From positions 1,002,196-1,066,195 of the forward strand of contig NZ_FMAT01000001.1 in assembly GCF_900094805.1 (NCBI RefSeq): DNA of 64,000 nt, read 5' to 3'. Position 1 is the stretch's first letter. Each line of letters opens with the position of its first letter. The stretch comes from Arthrobacter sp. NIO-1057. Its GTDB lineage: Bacteria > Actinomycetota > Actinomycetes > Actinomycetales > Micrococcaceae. The translations under genes were made by a program, and so were the position numbers. Positions 1-8,164 of this stretch are shown here, one piece after another. A model generated the notes under the pieces. That model worked only from the letters and a program-made list of their open reading frames with translations. It ran no database searches and was not told where the DNA came from.

Positions 1-328
1 CGTTGATGAAGGGATGCCAGTTGCGGTTGCCCCAGTAGATCGGCAAGTTGATGCCACGGGATGCCAGTTCGGCTTCCAATGCGGCTTTCAGTGCACGATT
101 CTGCTCGTTGATCGGTGAAACTCCACCGTTCTTGCGGTAGTGCACGGCCACCTCTTCGAGGCGTTCGTCAGGGATGCCTCGCCCACCGGTGACATTGCGC
201 AGGAAGGGCAACACATCGTCTTGGCCTTCTGGACCACCGAAGGAGGCAAGCAACAGGGCATCGTACGCTTTGGGGATCATGCGGCCGTTCTGGTCATACC
301 CTTGGCGTGGGTCAAAACTCTGGCTCAC
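1..328 (-). CDS. hemH: Ferrochelatase (coproporphyrin ferrochelatase type), 5' part only
   Basis: Reading the minus strand from a GTG at 328 gives 109 codons that run off the left edge of the window. The visible N-terminal part has the ferrochelatase signatures [11 protein letters not shown], a GGRGIP turn and YWGNRNWHP. The family inserts Fe2+ into coproporphyrin III (in HemQ-containing Gram-positives) or protoporphyrin IX. The GTG overlaps the hemQ stop codon by 4 bp (GTGA), so it is probably translationally coupled as the last visible gene of the hemE-hemY-hemQ-hemH run. Family confidence is high; the substrate is inferred from the presence of HemQ. Confidence 0.9.
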   Translation of the reverse strand, partial: MSQSFDPRQGYDQNGRMIPKAYDALLLASFGGPEGQDDVLPFLRNVTGGRGIPDERLEEVAVHYRKNGGVSPINEQNRALKAALEAELASRGINLPIYWGNRNWHPFIN

Positions 329-1044
329 TTCAGGACCTCAAGTGCCTGGGCGGCAGTGATCTTCCGTCCGGTGTAGAACGGGGTCTCTTCACGCACGTGG
401 TGGCGGGCTTCGGTGTAGCGCAGGTGACGCATCATGTCGACCAGGTCGATCATGTCGTCGGCTTCGAGGCAGATCTGCCATTCGTAGTCGCTGAAGGAGA
501 AGGCTGCCACGGTGTTGGCCAACACGTTAGGGAATTCACGACCCAGGATGCCGTGGTCTCGCAGCATCTTGCCGCGCAACGCAGGATCCATGGTGTACCA
601 GTCGGTGGAGCGCACGAATGGGTAGACGGTCATCCATTCCTTGGCGCGGATGCCGCGGGCGAAGGCTGGCGAGTGGTTCTTTGCGAATTCGGCTTCGCGG
701 TGCACGGCCATGGTCGAGTACACGATCTGCGTTCCTTCGAGCAGTGCCGCGCGGCGGATCTTGCGCATTGACGCCTGCAGCAGTTCTGCCTTTGGTCCGT
801 GGATCCACACCATCAAATCGGCGTCTTCACGCATGGCGGAGACATCATAGATGCCACGCACGGTCGCGCCCTCATCAGCCAGCTGCTCGATCAAGGTGTC
901 GAATTCGGTGGCAGCATCCTGGCTGCGATCAATGGTTTCGGAACGCTTAAAAATGGTCCAGAGAGTGTAGAAGAAGGTCGGGTTCTCCCCCGCATTCGCC
1001 CGCTCATTGATGACTGGCGAATTGTGCTCCGGTGCGTTACTCAC
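325..1044 (-). CDS. hemQ: Coproheme decarboxylase HemQ (chlorite-dismutase-like)
   Basis: A 239-residue protein of the chlorite-dismutase-like/HemQ family. It opens with [12 protein letters not shown], has the [10 protein letters not shown] segment in the middle and [12 protein letters not shown] near the C-terminus, all typical of actinobacterial HemQ. The family oxidatively decarboxylates coproheme III to heme b, the last step of the coproporphyrin-dependent route. The GTG start at 1044 is preferred over upstream in-frame starts because AAGGAG lies about 8 nt upstream and the N-terminus matches the family. It lies 46 bp after hemY and overlaps hemH. Confidence 0.93.
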   Translation of the reverse strand: MSNAPEHNSPVINERANAGENPTFFYTLWTIFKRSETIDRSQDAATEFDTLIEQLADEGATVRGIYDVSAMREDADLMVWIHGPKAELLQASMRKIRRAALLEGTQIVYSTMAVHREAEFAKNHSPAFARGIRAKEWMTVYPFVRSTDWYTMDPALRGKMLRDHGILGREFPNVLANTVAAFSFSDYEWQICLEADDMIDLVDMMRHLRYTEARHHVREETPFYTGRKITAAQALEVLK

Positions 1045-1090
1045 GTGATGTTCTCCTTGATCTGAGGATCGAAAATATTCTGCTACGTTC

Positions 1091-2647
1091 TTAGCGGGCA
1101 CTGATGGCCACAGCGCGGCGCGCCTGACCAATCACCCGCGCCAAGCCGGTACCCGAAATCCAGGCACCAACCACGGCAAGTCCATCAAAATCTGCTAGTG
1201 CCGTCTCCAGTTGTTTTCGGCGTTCCACGGCGGCTTCTCCTTGCAGCGGCACCATATCGCTGAAACGCGACACGGCACTGCCCAAGACATCATCCTGATG
1301 CAATTGAACACCGAGAATCTTTGAAGCGTCTTTGATCGCCAAGTCGATCAATTGCTGGTCATCCCCGGATTCCACCAAGGCATCCTGTTCACCAATGCGC
1401 CCAAAGGACAGGCGCAGCACGTGGGTGCCAGGTCCGGCTTCATTAGCTAGCCAAGGCCATTTGGCGCTCGAGTGAGTCAAAGCCTTGGCGGTTAGTGGTG
1501 CTTGCTTGGCAACGAGCACCCCTGAGCCACGCGGCGCGTCATCAAGTTCTGGCTTGTCGACCACCAAAATAGCCAGCGCGATGGCGTTGGCGGTACTTTC
1601 ACTGCCGATCCGTGCCGGCTCATCGAGCAGTGGATTAATCAGTTCTAGTGCCTGGGCAGCCGGGGTCGCGATGATGACACGGTCCGCAGTAATCTGCTCG
1701 CCAAGGGTAGTGACCGTATAGGGAACTTCAGCCTGTGCGTCGTAGCTGATCGCGGTGACCGGTGAATTGCGTACGAGGGCTGCTTGATCTTCCTTGAGCT
1801 GACGCACCAAGGTATCCACCATGGTGAACATGCCGCCGTTAAGTCCTGCGACTCGCGAACCGGCAGGGGCCGAGGCCTGCAGTCGGGCTACGGCCTTAGC
1901 CAGGGACCCAGTTTCCTGCATGGCTTGGCGCAGTCCAGGCGCTACCGCGTCAATAGAAATCTTGGCTGGGTCGGTGGAGTAAACACCATTGATCACTGGG
2001 GCGACCAGCTGGTCCAAGACGGCCTGTCCCATACGGCTGCGAACCACTTCAGCCACCGAGAGCTTTTCGGTCGCCCACTTCTTACTCATGGGGGTGATTA
2101 GGTCAGCTGCGGCGCGTACCGTGGCGGCACGGCCAATAATATTGCGCACCTCATCGGTGCGGACATCGGCCGGAATACCCATCAAGGAAGTAGCAGGCAT
2201 CGGGTGGGCCAGGATCTCTTCTTCGGCACCCTGAATGAGCCATGCACTCTGGCCAGAAGTTTTCGCGATTTCGCCGGCAAGATCCAGTTCGTCAAGGTAA
2301 TTGGCTACCGTACCTTGACGTAGTGCGAAAGATTCGGCCCCCGCGTCAATTTTCAGTCCGGCCACCTCGGTGGTGCGCAGGCAACCACCAAAGCTGTCGG
2401 TAGCTTCTAGGACGGTGACCTCATGTCCGCTCTGGCGTAGATCACGGGCAGCGACTAACCCTGCAATGCCGCCACCAATAATGACCGCATGTGGGGCTTG
2501 GGGCTTGTCCGTTTGGCTGGGAGCTTGCTTTGCGAGTCGGGCCTCGCTGGCTTTGCGGACCTTTTCAAGCAGGCGTAAAGCATGTGCAGGGGCTTGTGTT
2601 GACTTCTCCCGACGTGCAGCAGTTGCCGGCGTTGATTCCTTGCTCAC
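1091..2647 (-). CDS. hemY: Coproporphyrinogen/protoporphyrinogen oxidase (HemY/CgoX family)
   Basis: A 518-residue FAD flavoprotein. The dinucleotide-binding motif GGGIAGLVAARDL sits near residue 58, after an alanine- and lysine-rich N-terminal extension of about 50 residues that is longer than usual for the family. The C-terminus ends ISGTGLARVIGQARRAV, the family's FAD-contacting region. It oxidises coproporphyrinogen III to coproporphyrin III in organisms with HemQ. The start is GTG at 2647. It lies between hemE and hemQ on the same strand, so it acts just before metal insertion by HemH. The substrate is inferred from pathway context. Confidence 0.92.
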   Translation of the reverse strand: MSKESTPATAARREKSTQAPAHALRLLEKVRKASEARLAKQAPSQTDKPQAPHAVIIGGGIAGLVAARDLRQSGHEVTVLEATDSFGGCLRTTEVAGLKIDAGAESFALRQGTVANYLDELDLAGEIAKTSGQSAWLIQGAEEEILAHPMPATSLMGIPADVRTDEVRNIIGRAATVRAAADLITPMSKKWATEKLSVAEVVRSRMGQAVLDQLVAPVINGVYSTDPAKISIDAVAPGLRQAMQETGSLAKAVARLQASAPAGSRVAGLNGGMFTMVDTLVRQLKEDQAALVRNSPVTAISYDAQAEVPYTVTTLGEQITADRVIIATPAAQALELINPLLDEPARIGSESTANAIALAILVVDKPELDDAPRGSGVLVAKQAPLTAKALTHSSAKWPWLANEAGPGTHVLRLSFGRIGEQDALVESGDDQQLIDLAIKDASKILGVQLHQDDVLGSAVSRFSDMVPLQGEAAVERRKQLETALADFDGLAVVGAWISGTGLARVIGQARRAVAISAR

Positions 2648-2680
2648 CTAATTAGCACCTTCTACCTTCACAGATTGCGA

Positions 2681-2717
2681 TGGGTGGCTTGGGCAGAAAA
2701 TTGCCCGAGCCCACCCA
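2681..2717 (-). terminator. Intergenic hairpin between hemE and hemY
   Basis: A GC-rich imperfect inverted repeat (TGGGTGGCTTGGGC paired with GCCCGAGCCCACCCA, one bulged G and one G-U pair) sits in the 100-bp gap after hemE. No clear T-tract follows on the minus strand. It may be an attenuator, partial terminator or mRNA stability element rather than a full stop for transcription. Confidence 0.35.
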
Positions 2718-2747
2718 AGGCATTACTTCCAGCTTAGACCCGATGGA

Positions 2748-3803
2748 TTACAGCGAGTGAATGAGCTCCACCACTTTGCTCAGTACGTCCGGGTCAGTGG
2801 TTGGTGGAACACCATGGCCCAAGTTCACTACATGCCCGCGCGCCTTCTTGCCTGCTTCTACTACTTCGCGCACATGTGCTTCCAGTACTTCCCATGGAGC
2901 CGAAAGCAAGGCTGGATCGATGTTGCCCTGAACCGAAACATCCTGGCCGAGGCGTTCGATGGCGGTTTCCAGTGGAATCCGGTAGTCAACGCCCACCGTG
3001 TCTACGCCGATATCGCGCATGGCGGTGAGCAATTCGCCGGTTCCAGTGCCGAAATGGATCATCGGCACGCCAAGATCCCGCACGTGATCCAATGCCAGAT
3101 TGGAATATGGTGCCACGTACTTTTCGTAGTCAGGCAGCGAGAGTGAACCGGCCCAGGAATCGAAGAGCTGAGCGGCAGAGGCGCCGGCTTCCACCTGTGC
3201 GCGCAGGAACAGACCCGAGGCCTTAGCAGCCCACTTCATCAGGCCGTCCCAAACTTCTGGTTCACTGTACATCATGGTGCGCGGGCCGAGGTGGTCGCGG
3301 CTTGGTTTACCCTCAACCATGTAGGCGGCCACGGTAAAAGGTGCTCCGGCAAAACCGATCAGTGGGGTCTTACCCAGTTCAGCCACGGTGAGCTTCACTG
3401 CTTCACGAATGGGTTCCAGCGACTGCTCGGTCACCTCTGGCAGCGCAGCGACCTGCTCGGCGGTACGAATCGGGGTATCCAGTACCGGGCCCACACCAGG
3501 AACAATGTCCACACCGATCCCAGCTAAACGAAGTGGGATCACAATGTCGGAGAAGAAGATGCCAGCATCAACCTTGTGACGACGTACCGGCTGCAAGGTG
3601 ATTTCGCTGGCCATCGCTGGATCTAAGCAGGAGTCCAGCATGCTCACGCCTTCGCGAAGCTTCAGGTACTCAGGCAAGGAGCGCCCGGCCTGACGCATGA
3701 ACCACACTGGGTGGTGCGACGGCGTCTTGCCAGTCAAAGCTTGGATCAAAGCGGAATCTTGGGTACGTCCATCAAGCATCGGATGGTTCTGCGACAGGGT
3801 CAT
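2748..3803 (-). CDS. hemE: Uroporphyrinogen III decarboxylase
   Basis: A 351-residue protein of the usual length for HemE. It has the signature PVWFMRQAGRSLPEY near residue 32 (the arginine contacts substrate carboxylates) and GFAGAPFTVAAYM in the middle. It removes four acetate carboxyls from uroporphyrinogen III to give coproporphyrinogen III in the cytoplasm. It starts with ATG at 3803 and heads the minus-strand hem cluster, divergent from hemA with about 148 bp between the two starts. Confidence 0.96.
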   Translation of the reverse strand: MTLSQNHPMLDGRTQDSALIQALTGKTPSHHPVWFMRQAGRSLPEYLKLREGVSMLDSCLDPAMASEITLQPVRRHKVDAGIFFSDIVIPLRLAGIGVDIVPGVGPVLDTPIRTAEQVAALPEVTEQSLEPIREAVKLTVAELGKTPLIGFAGAPFTVAAYMVEGKPSRDHLGPRTMMYSEPEVWDGLMKWAAKASGLFLRAQVEAGASAAQLFDSWAGSLSLPDYEKYVAPYSNLALDHVRDLGVPMIHFGTGTGELLTAMRDIGVDTVGVDYRIPLETAIERLGQDVSVQGNIDPALLSAPWEVLEAHVREVVEAGKKARGHVVNLGHGVPPTTDPDVLSKVVELIHSL

Positions 3804-3863
3804 AGTCCAATGATGCCAATTCTTGAGTTTAAATGCTCATTGTAGAGGTTCACCAGAAGCTGA

Positions 3864-3876
3864 AGGTGAGCAACCT
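3864..3876. promoter_or_regulatory. Short inverted repeat in the hemE/hemA divergent region
   Basis: AGGT and ACCT form an inverted repeat separated by 5 nt, inside GAAGGTGAGCAACCTAACC. It resembles half-sites of a DtxR/IdeR iron box, but the spacing is about 2 nt too short for the consensus. It could be an operator serving both hem units; the sequence alone does not show this. Confidence 0.2.
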
Positions 3877-3913
3877 AACCCACCAAAGAGGCCCGTATTT
3901 AGGCAAACCTGCG

Positions 3914-3942
3914 TTGTTTGCCTTTTCATTCCGGCTTATTCT
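3914..3942 (+). promoter_or_regulatory. Candidate hemA promoter
   Basis: TTGTTT (3914-3919) and TATTCT (3937-3942) are spaced by 17 nt, close to a housekeeping -35/-10 pair. The predicted transcription start is within a few bases of the GTG at 3952, so the mRNA would be leaderless or have a very short leader containing AGGGG. Confidence 0.45.
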
Positions 3943-3951
3943 AGGGGCACT

Positions 3952-5292
3952 GTGGTTTTCTTATCTCTTGTCGCTTCGCATTCGCAGCTCGATCTTGAGA
4001 CCGTCGCGCAAATTAGCGCCTCGGCCGACGGGCTGGCAGCTGCCTCCGTTAACGGCTCGGCGGCCATCAATGGTGCCGTCGTACTTGCTACGTGCAACCG
4101 ATTCGAGGTGTATGCGGACGTTGAACAAGTAGACGATGCCACCGAGCACCTAGTCAATACCCTGGCGGATTCCACCGACCTTTCCCGAGACTTCTTGGCT
4201 AAGCGCCTGACCACGCTTGAGGGTGAGCCGGTCATTGAGCACCTCTTCTCTGTTGGTGCCGGATTGGACTCGGCTGTCGTGGGAGAACGCGAAATCGCCG
4301 GGCAGGTTCGTCGCGCGCTTACCCAAGCACAGCAGGAAAAAACCACGACCAGCAACCTCACCCGTTTATTCCAGAACGCCACGCGCGCCGCTAAGGACGT
4401 CGGCTCGAATACCGATCTGGGTCTGCAGGGCAAGTCGGTTGTCTCGGTTGCTTTGGACTTGGCTGAAGAACTGATGGCTGGTGACCGCGCTTGGTCCGAG
4501 CAGGATGTTGTTCTGTTCGGTACTGGCTCCTATGCCGGTGCCACCATGGCACTACTCAAGGAACGCGGAGTCAAGCGCATTTCTGTGTACTCCCATTCAG
4601 GACGTGCCACAGACTTCACTTCCAAGCGTGGCGGTTTCCCGCTCAACGAGGACCTCTTGCCACAGGCCTTGCATGAAGCAGACGTGATTGTTGGTTGCTC
4701 CGGTGGTGGACATCAAATCTCACGAAGTAAGCTCGAAGCACTGCGCGTCAAGAATCACCCACTGATCGCCATCGATATGGCGTTGACCCACGACTTTGAT
4801 CCCACGCTGGTTGAATTGCCGGACGCTGAGTTGATCACCCTTGAGTCAGTGCGCATGGCTGCACCTACCGAGCAGGCCATGGCCGTTCATGCCGCGAGCC
4901 GCATCGTGAAAAAAGCCACCGCTGAGTTTTCGGCTGCGCAACGTGAGCGTGAAGCAGATTTCGCCATTGTCGCCCTGCGTGAGCACACCAAGACAGTTTT
5001 GGAAGCTGAAATTGCCAAGGTGCGCGCGCAGCACGGTTGTTCCGCCGCTGCCGAAGAAGTTGAACTAGCCATGCGACGCATGGTACGTCAGCTCTTGCAT
5101 ATCCCTACGGTTCGCGCCCGCGAACTGGCTGGTGAAGGCCGCACCGACGAATATGTTGCAGCCCTTGAAACCCTCTACGGTTTAGAGCTTTCCGAGCCGG
5201 AAACTCAGGCAGCCAAACCACAGCCATCTGAGGCTCAGGCTTCAACCCCTGCAGCTAGCTGCCCCGTGATTCCTGAACCAAAATCGGCTTAG
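3952..5292 (+). CDS. hemA: Glutamyl-tRNA reductase
   Basis: A 446-residue protein from GTG 3952. The open frame extends 43 codons further upstream, but family proteins begin at FLSLVASH. The catalytic cysteine is in VLATCNRFEVY near residue 45, and the signature GAGLDSAVVGEREI follows. An NADPH-binding domain and a C-terminal dimerisation helix come next. The last ~35 residues are rich in Ala, Pro and Gln and lack the core fold. It reduces Glu-tRNA to glutamate-1-semialdehyde, the first committed step of C5 heme synthesis. Confidence 0.95.
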   Translation: MVFLSLVASHSQLDLETVAQISASADGLAAASVNGSAAINGAVVLATCNRFEVYADVEQVDDATEHLVNTLADSTDLSRDFLAKRLTTLEGEPVIEHLFSVGAGLDSAVVGEREIAGQVRRALTQAQQEKTTTSNLTRLFQNATRAAKDVGSNTDLGLQGKSVVSVALDLAEELMAGDRAWSEQDVVLFGTGSYAGATMALLKERGVKRISVYSHSGRATDFTSKRGGFPLNEDLLPQALHEADVIVGCSGGGHQISRSKLEALRVKNHPLIAIDMALTHDFDPTLVELPDAELITLESVRMAAPTEQAMAVHAASRIVKKATAEFSAAQREREADFAIVALREHTKTVLEAEIAKVRAQHGCSAAAEEVELAMRRMVRQLLHIPTVRARELAGEGRTDEYVAALETLYGLELSEPETQAAKPQPSEAQASTPAASCPVIPEPKSA

Positions 5293-5374
5293 CAATTCCA
5301 TAACTGTTGATTTTCGGTTCTGCATTCCAAGTCAAAGCATGGAATACTACTGTCAAGTAGATCACTTCCCTCCT

Positions 5375-5397
5375 AACTCGTGGTGAACACGGGAGTT
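5375..5397. promoter_or_regulatory. Candidate TetR operator
   Basis: An interrupted palindrome (AACTC ... GAGTT with inner GTG/CAC) lies 33 bp upstream of the chosen start of the TetR-family gene. TetR regulators often bind such sites near their own promoter. Assignment is by position and symmetry only. Confidence 0.25.
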
Positions 5398-5430
5398 GAT
5401 CAGGCAGTAGCTGGAAAGGCCGGAATTACC

Positions 5431-6054
5431 ATGACGGAACTTGAAAACATCAAAAGCGCCCGTTCACAGCGCATGCCTCGCGAGGCTCGCCGCCGTCAAC
5501 TTTTGCAGGCCGCGCATCAGGTTTTTGTTGCTCATGGCTACCACGGCGCCTCAATGGATGAAATTGCTGAAGTCGCGCTAGTCTCCAAACCAGTGCTGTA
5601 CCAGCATTTCCCCGGCAAGCGCGAACTTTATCTCGCTTTACTCGACTCGCACCTTGCCGATTTCAGCCGGCAACTCGATGAAGCGATTGACTCGAACACC
5701 GACAACCGCCAGCGTGTCTTCGCGACCATTAACGCTTACTACAGTTACATCAAGGGCGAATCCCAAGCCTACCGACTGATTTTTGAATCAGACGTGCTCT
5801 CTGACGCTCTTATTGCCGGCCGTATTGAAAAGTTCAACAATACGCTCGCAGCGTCCATAGCTCGTGTAGTCGTTCAAGACACTGACTTAACTGAGGCTGA
5901 AGGTCTGCTGGCAGGCCGTGCACTGGCCGGACTGAGCCAGGTCTCGGCTCGTTATTGGGCGTCCACAGACGAGGTCGTGGACCAAGCCACTGCGGTAGAT
6001 CTGATTTCACGTTTAGCTTGGCGCGGAATTTCGCAGTTCCCGAAGGAAAACTAG
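5431..6054 (+). CDS. TetR-family transcriptional regulator
   Basis: A 207-residue protein with an N-terminal TetR helix-turn-helix (RRRQLLQAAHQVFVAHGYHGASMDEIAEVALVSKPVLYQHF split over residues about 20-57) and a C-terminal ligand/dimer domain. The ATG at 5431 is chosen over an upstream GTG at 5380 because it follows a purine-rich GGAAAGG and leaves a normal N-terminus. It lies directly before the DUF3107 gene, the same pairing as Rv3208/Rv3208A in M. tuberculosis. The target genes are unknown; autoregulation is plausible. Confidence 0.85.
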   Translation: MTELENIKSARSQRMPREARRRQLLQAAHQVFVAHGYHGASMDEIAEVALVSKPVLYQHFPGKRELYLALLDSHLADFSRQLDEAIDSNTDNRQRVFATINAYYSYIKGESQAYRLIFESDVLSDALIAGRIEKFNNTLAASIARVVVQDTDLTEAEGLLAGRALAGLSQVSARYWASTDEVVDQATAVDLISRLAWRGISQFPKEN

Positions 6055-6118
6055 ATAAATTAGTCCTCAGAGGACCCATACGGGACACCTAATTCGTTCG
6101 AGAGGATCAGCGACAATC

Positions 6119-6340
6119 ATGGAAATCCGGATTGGCATTCAGAATGTAGCCCGCGAAGTTGTACTTGAATCCGAGCTCAGCAACTCAGAAGTCAACGATC
6201 TGGTTTCAAAGGCAATCGCCGATGGAACAAGCCTTGCGCTCAAAGACCCAAAGGGTCGTGAGGTACTTATCCCGGCTGCAGGCATCGCATACGTAGAGAT
6301 CGGCCCAGAAGAGGTCCGTCGCGTGGGCTTCGCACAGTAG
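6119..6340 (+). CDS. DUF3107 small protein
   Basis: A 73-residue acidic protein (MEIRIGIQNVAREVVLES...) of the DUF3107 family, related to mycobacterial Rv3208A (TB9.4). The whole length matches the family, whose members are about 70-75 residues. It has no signal peptide or membrane segment. It follows the TetR gene by 64 bp with AGAGGA upstream of the ATG, and a strong terminator follows, so the two genes probably form a closed unit. Its biochemical role is not known. Confidence 0.85.
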   Translation: MEIRIGIQNVAREVVLESELSNSEVNDLVSKAIADGTSLALKDPKGREVLIPAAGIAYVEIGPEEVRRVGFAQ

Positions 6341-6377
6341 TTTTTGCACCACTTCTGGCACCTAGTGCCACCAAGGT

Positions 6378-6411
6378 ATGGCTGGTTTCCTCTTCCAAGG
6401 AAACCAGCCAT
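6378..6411 (+). terminator. Rho-independent terminator after the DUF3107 gene
   Basis: A perfect 13-bp stem (6378-6390 with 6399-6411, ATGGCTGGTTTCC) with an 8-nt loop is followed by TCTTTGTCT. It separates the TetR/DUF3107 unit from the RNB gene. Confidence 0.85.
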
Positions 6412-6461
6412 TCTTTGTCTAAATAGTGATTTCGTTCACGAAACTGTGGTAGTGCTAAAGG

Positions 6462-7904
6462 GTGAGTGATCGACGAATCCGTAGCCCCCGCCCCGTTCCT
6501 TCCAGCGATCTCGCCCAGCTCTTATTAGGGCTCGAAGCCGAGTTCGAAGTACCTGAGCCCTTTGACGAGGCGACGCTAGAGGCAGCAGAAAATGCGGTGG
6601 CCAACCTAGAGTTGCCCAGTGCGGATGCCACCTACATCCCGTTCTTCACCATTGATCCAGAAGGTGCCACCGACCTAGATCAGGCTATGTATCTGGAAAA
6701 GACGGCCGAAGGCTACATCGTTAATTACGCCATCGCAGATGTGCCAGCCTTCGTTGAACTTAACGGCGCATTAGATCAGGTGGCCCGTGAGCGTGGACAA
6801 ACTTTTTATCTCCCGCATCGAAAGATCACTCTTCATCCACCGGTGATTTCAGAAGACCAGGGTTCCCTACTCCCCAACCAGATCCGTCCTGCATTTCACT
6901 GGAAGATATCTCTTGACCAAGCAGGCTCATTAGGAACGGTCGAATTAAAACGCGTGATGATCAAGTCTCGCGCTCAATTGGACTACGCCTCCGCCCAGCA
7001 GGAGCTGGACAAGGGTTCAGAGAACGAACAGCTCAAGCTACTAGCTGAAATCGGTGCCCTGCGCATCGAGCAGGAAAGACTGCGCGGTGGGGCCTCCCTC
7101 AATCTTCCGGATCAGGAAATTGAGGAAGACGGTAATGGATATCGTCTCGTCAGCCGAGTGCCTTTGGCTTTGGAAGAGCACAACGCCCAAATCTCTTTAC
7201 TCACCGGCATTGCAGCCGCACGGTTCATGCTAAATGCAGGGGTTGGCATCTTGAGAACTATGCCACAGCCCGAAGAGAAAAGGTTGCAAGAATTTCGAGC
7301 TCAGACTCAACTTTTGGGTCACCCGTGGAATGATGAGATCAGCTACGGTGAGTATCTTCACGGCTTAGATGTCAGTGATCCAAAGCAGCTGGTCATCATG
7401 CATCGCGCTGCTTCCTTATTCCGGGGAGCCGACTATCGTCTCATCGATGGTCAGCCCGAAGATGAGCTAATACAAGCAGCATTGGCTGCACCCTACTCAC
7501 ATACCACCGCTCCCCTGCGCCGGCTGGTTGACCGGTTCGTCTTACTGACCTGCCACCTAATCACCACCGGGGAAAGCATCCCTGACGAGCTAAAAGATGC
7601 CCTAGAGCAGTTACCGAGCCTGATGCGGGAGAGCTCCACAGCAGCGAATCGAGTCAGTCGCGCGGCATTAGATCTCATGGAAGCCTTCGTCCTTCAAAGC
7701 AGGGTCGGCGAACAGTTCCAAGCCATCATCTTGCAAGGTGGAAGCAATAAGGATGGCAAGGAATCATCGGGACTACTGCAGCTCATTGATCTGCCGGTGA
7801 CGGGAAGCTTTACCGGGGCTGGTGACCCGGGGTCGATTGCCACCGTGAAACTTGTCCATGCTGATCCGCAGCAACGTCAGATTAACTTTGACATCGTGGC
7901 ATAA
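6462..7904 (+). CDS. RNB-domain ribonuclease (RNase II/R family)
   Basis: A 480-residue protein whose body is an RNB 3'-5' exoribonuclease domain. The metal-binding motif is IDPEGATDLDQA near residue 66. Three of the four aspartates of the RNase II site (D..D.D) are kept and the fourth is Gln, as in other actinobacterial members as far as I recall. It is shorter than E. coli RNase II/R, with no recognisable S1 domain at the C-terminus. GTG start at 6462. It probably degrades RNA, but the reduced architecture makes the substrate uncertain. Confidence 0.85.
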   Translation: MSDRRIRSPRPVPSSDLAQLLLGLEAEFEVPEPFDEATLEAAENAVANLELPSADATYIPFFTIDPEGATDLDQAMYLEKTAEGYIVNYAIADVPAFVELNGALDQVARERGQTFYLPHRKITLHPPVISEDQGSLLPNQIRPAFHWKISLDQAGSLGTVELKRVMIKSRAQLDYASAQQELDKGSENEQLKLLAEIGALRIEQERLRGGASLNLPDQEIEEDGNGYRLVSRVPLALEEHNAQISLLTGIAAARFMLNAGVGILRTMPQPEEKRLQEFRAQTQLLGHPWNDEISYGEYLHGLDVSDPKQLVIMHRAASLFRGADYRLIDGQPEDELIQAALAAPYSHTTAPLRRLVDRFVLLTCHLITTGESIPDELKDALEQLPSLMRESSTAANRVSRAALDLMEAFVLQSRVGEQFQAIILQGGSNKDGKESSGLLQLIDLPVTGSFTGAGDPGSIATVKLVHADPQQRQINFDIVA

Positions 7905-8164
7905 ACCTCCTAAACCGGGGTTTTTGGGCAAAACCAGTTATGCTAGGGCTATTAGAAAATAGGATGCCCGATCGCAATGGGCTGAGAAATTAAACAGTAT
8001 CTTGGTGGCTTCCCAGCGGTCACCATTCCCTAGGGCAGATGAAGTCCCTAAGTGAAACAAGCGATCGGCTCCGCTGGAATTGTGTAGCACCGAGCACCTC
8101 ATACTGAGATTTAGGCATGAGATGAGCAGAAGCTACGCCCACATGAAACGAGAACATTAATATC
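7905..8164 (+). other. 260-bp gap before the DEAD-box gene
   Basis: No credible ORF is present. It starts with a weak AAACC/GGTTT hairpin after the RNB stop. The rest may hold the promoter and a long 5' leader of the helicase gene, as is usual for cold-inducible DEAD-box genes, but I could not resolve a defined structure or -35/-10 pair. Confidence 0.3.

Noticed and set aside
3861-3879. DtxR/IdeR iron box
   Set aside because: The two half-sites are about 2 nt too close and inner positions mismatch; kept only as a generic repeat.
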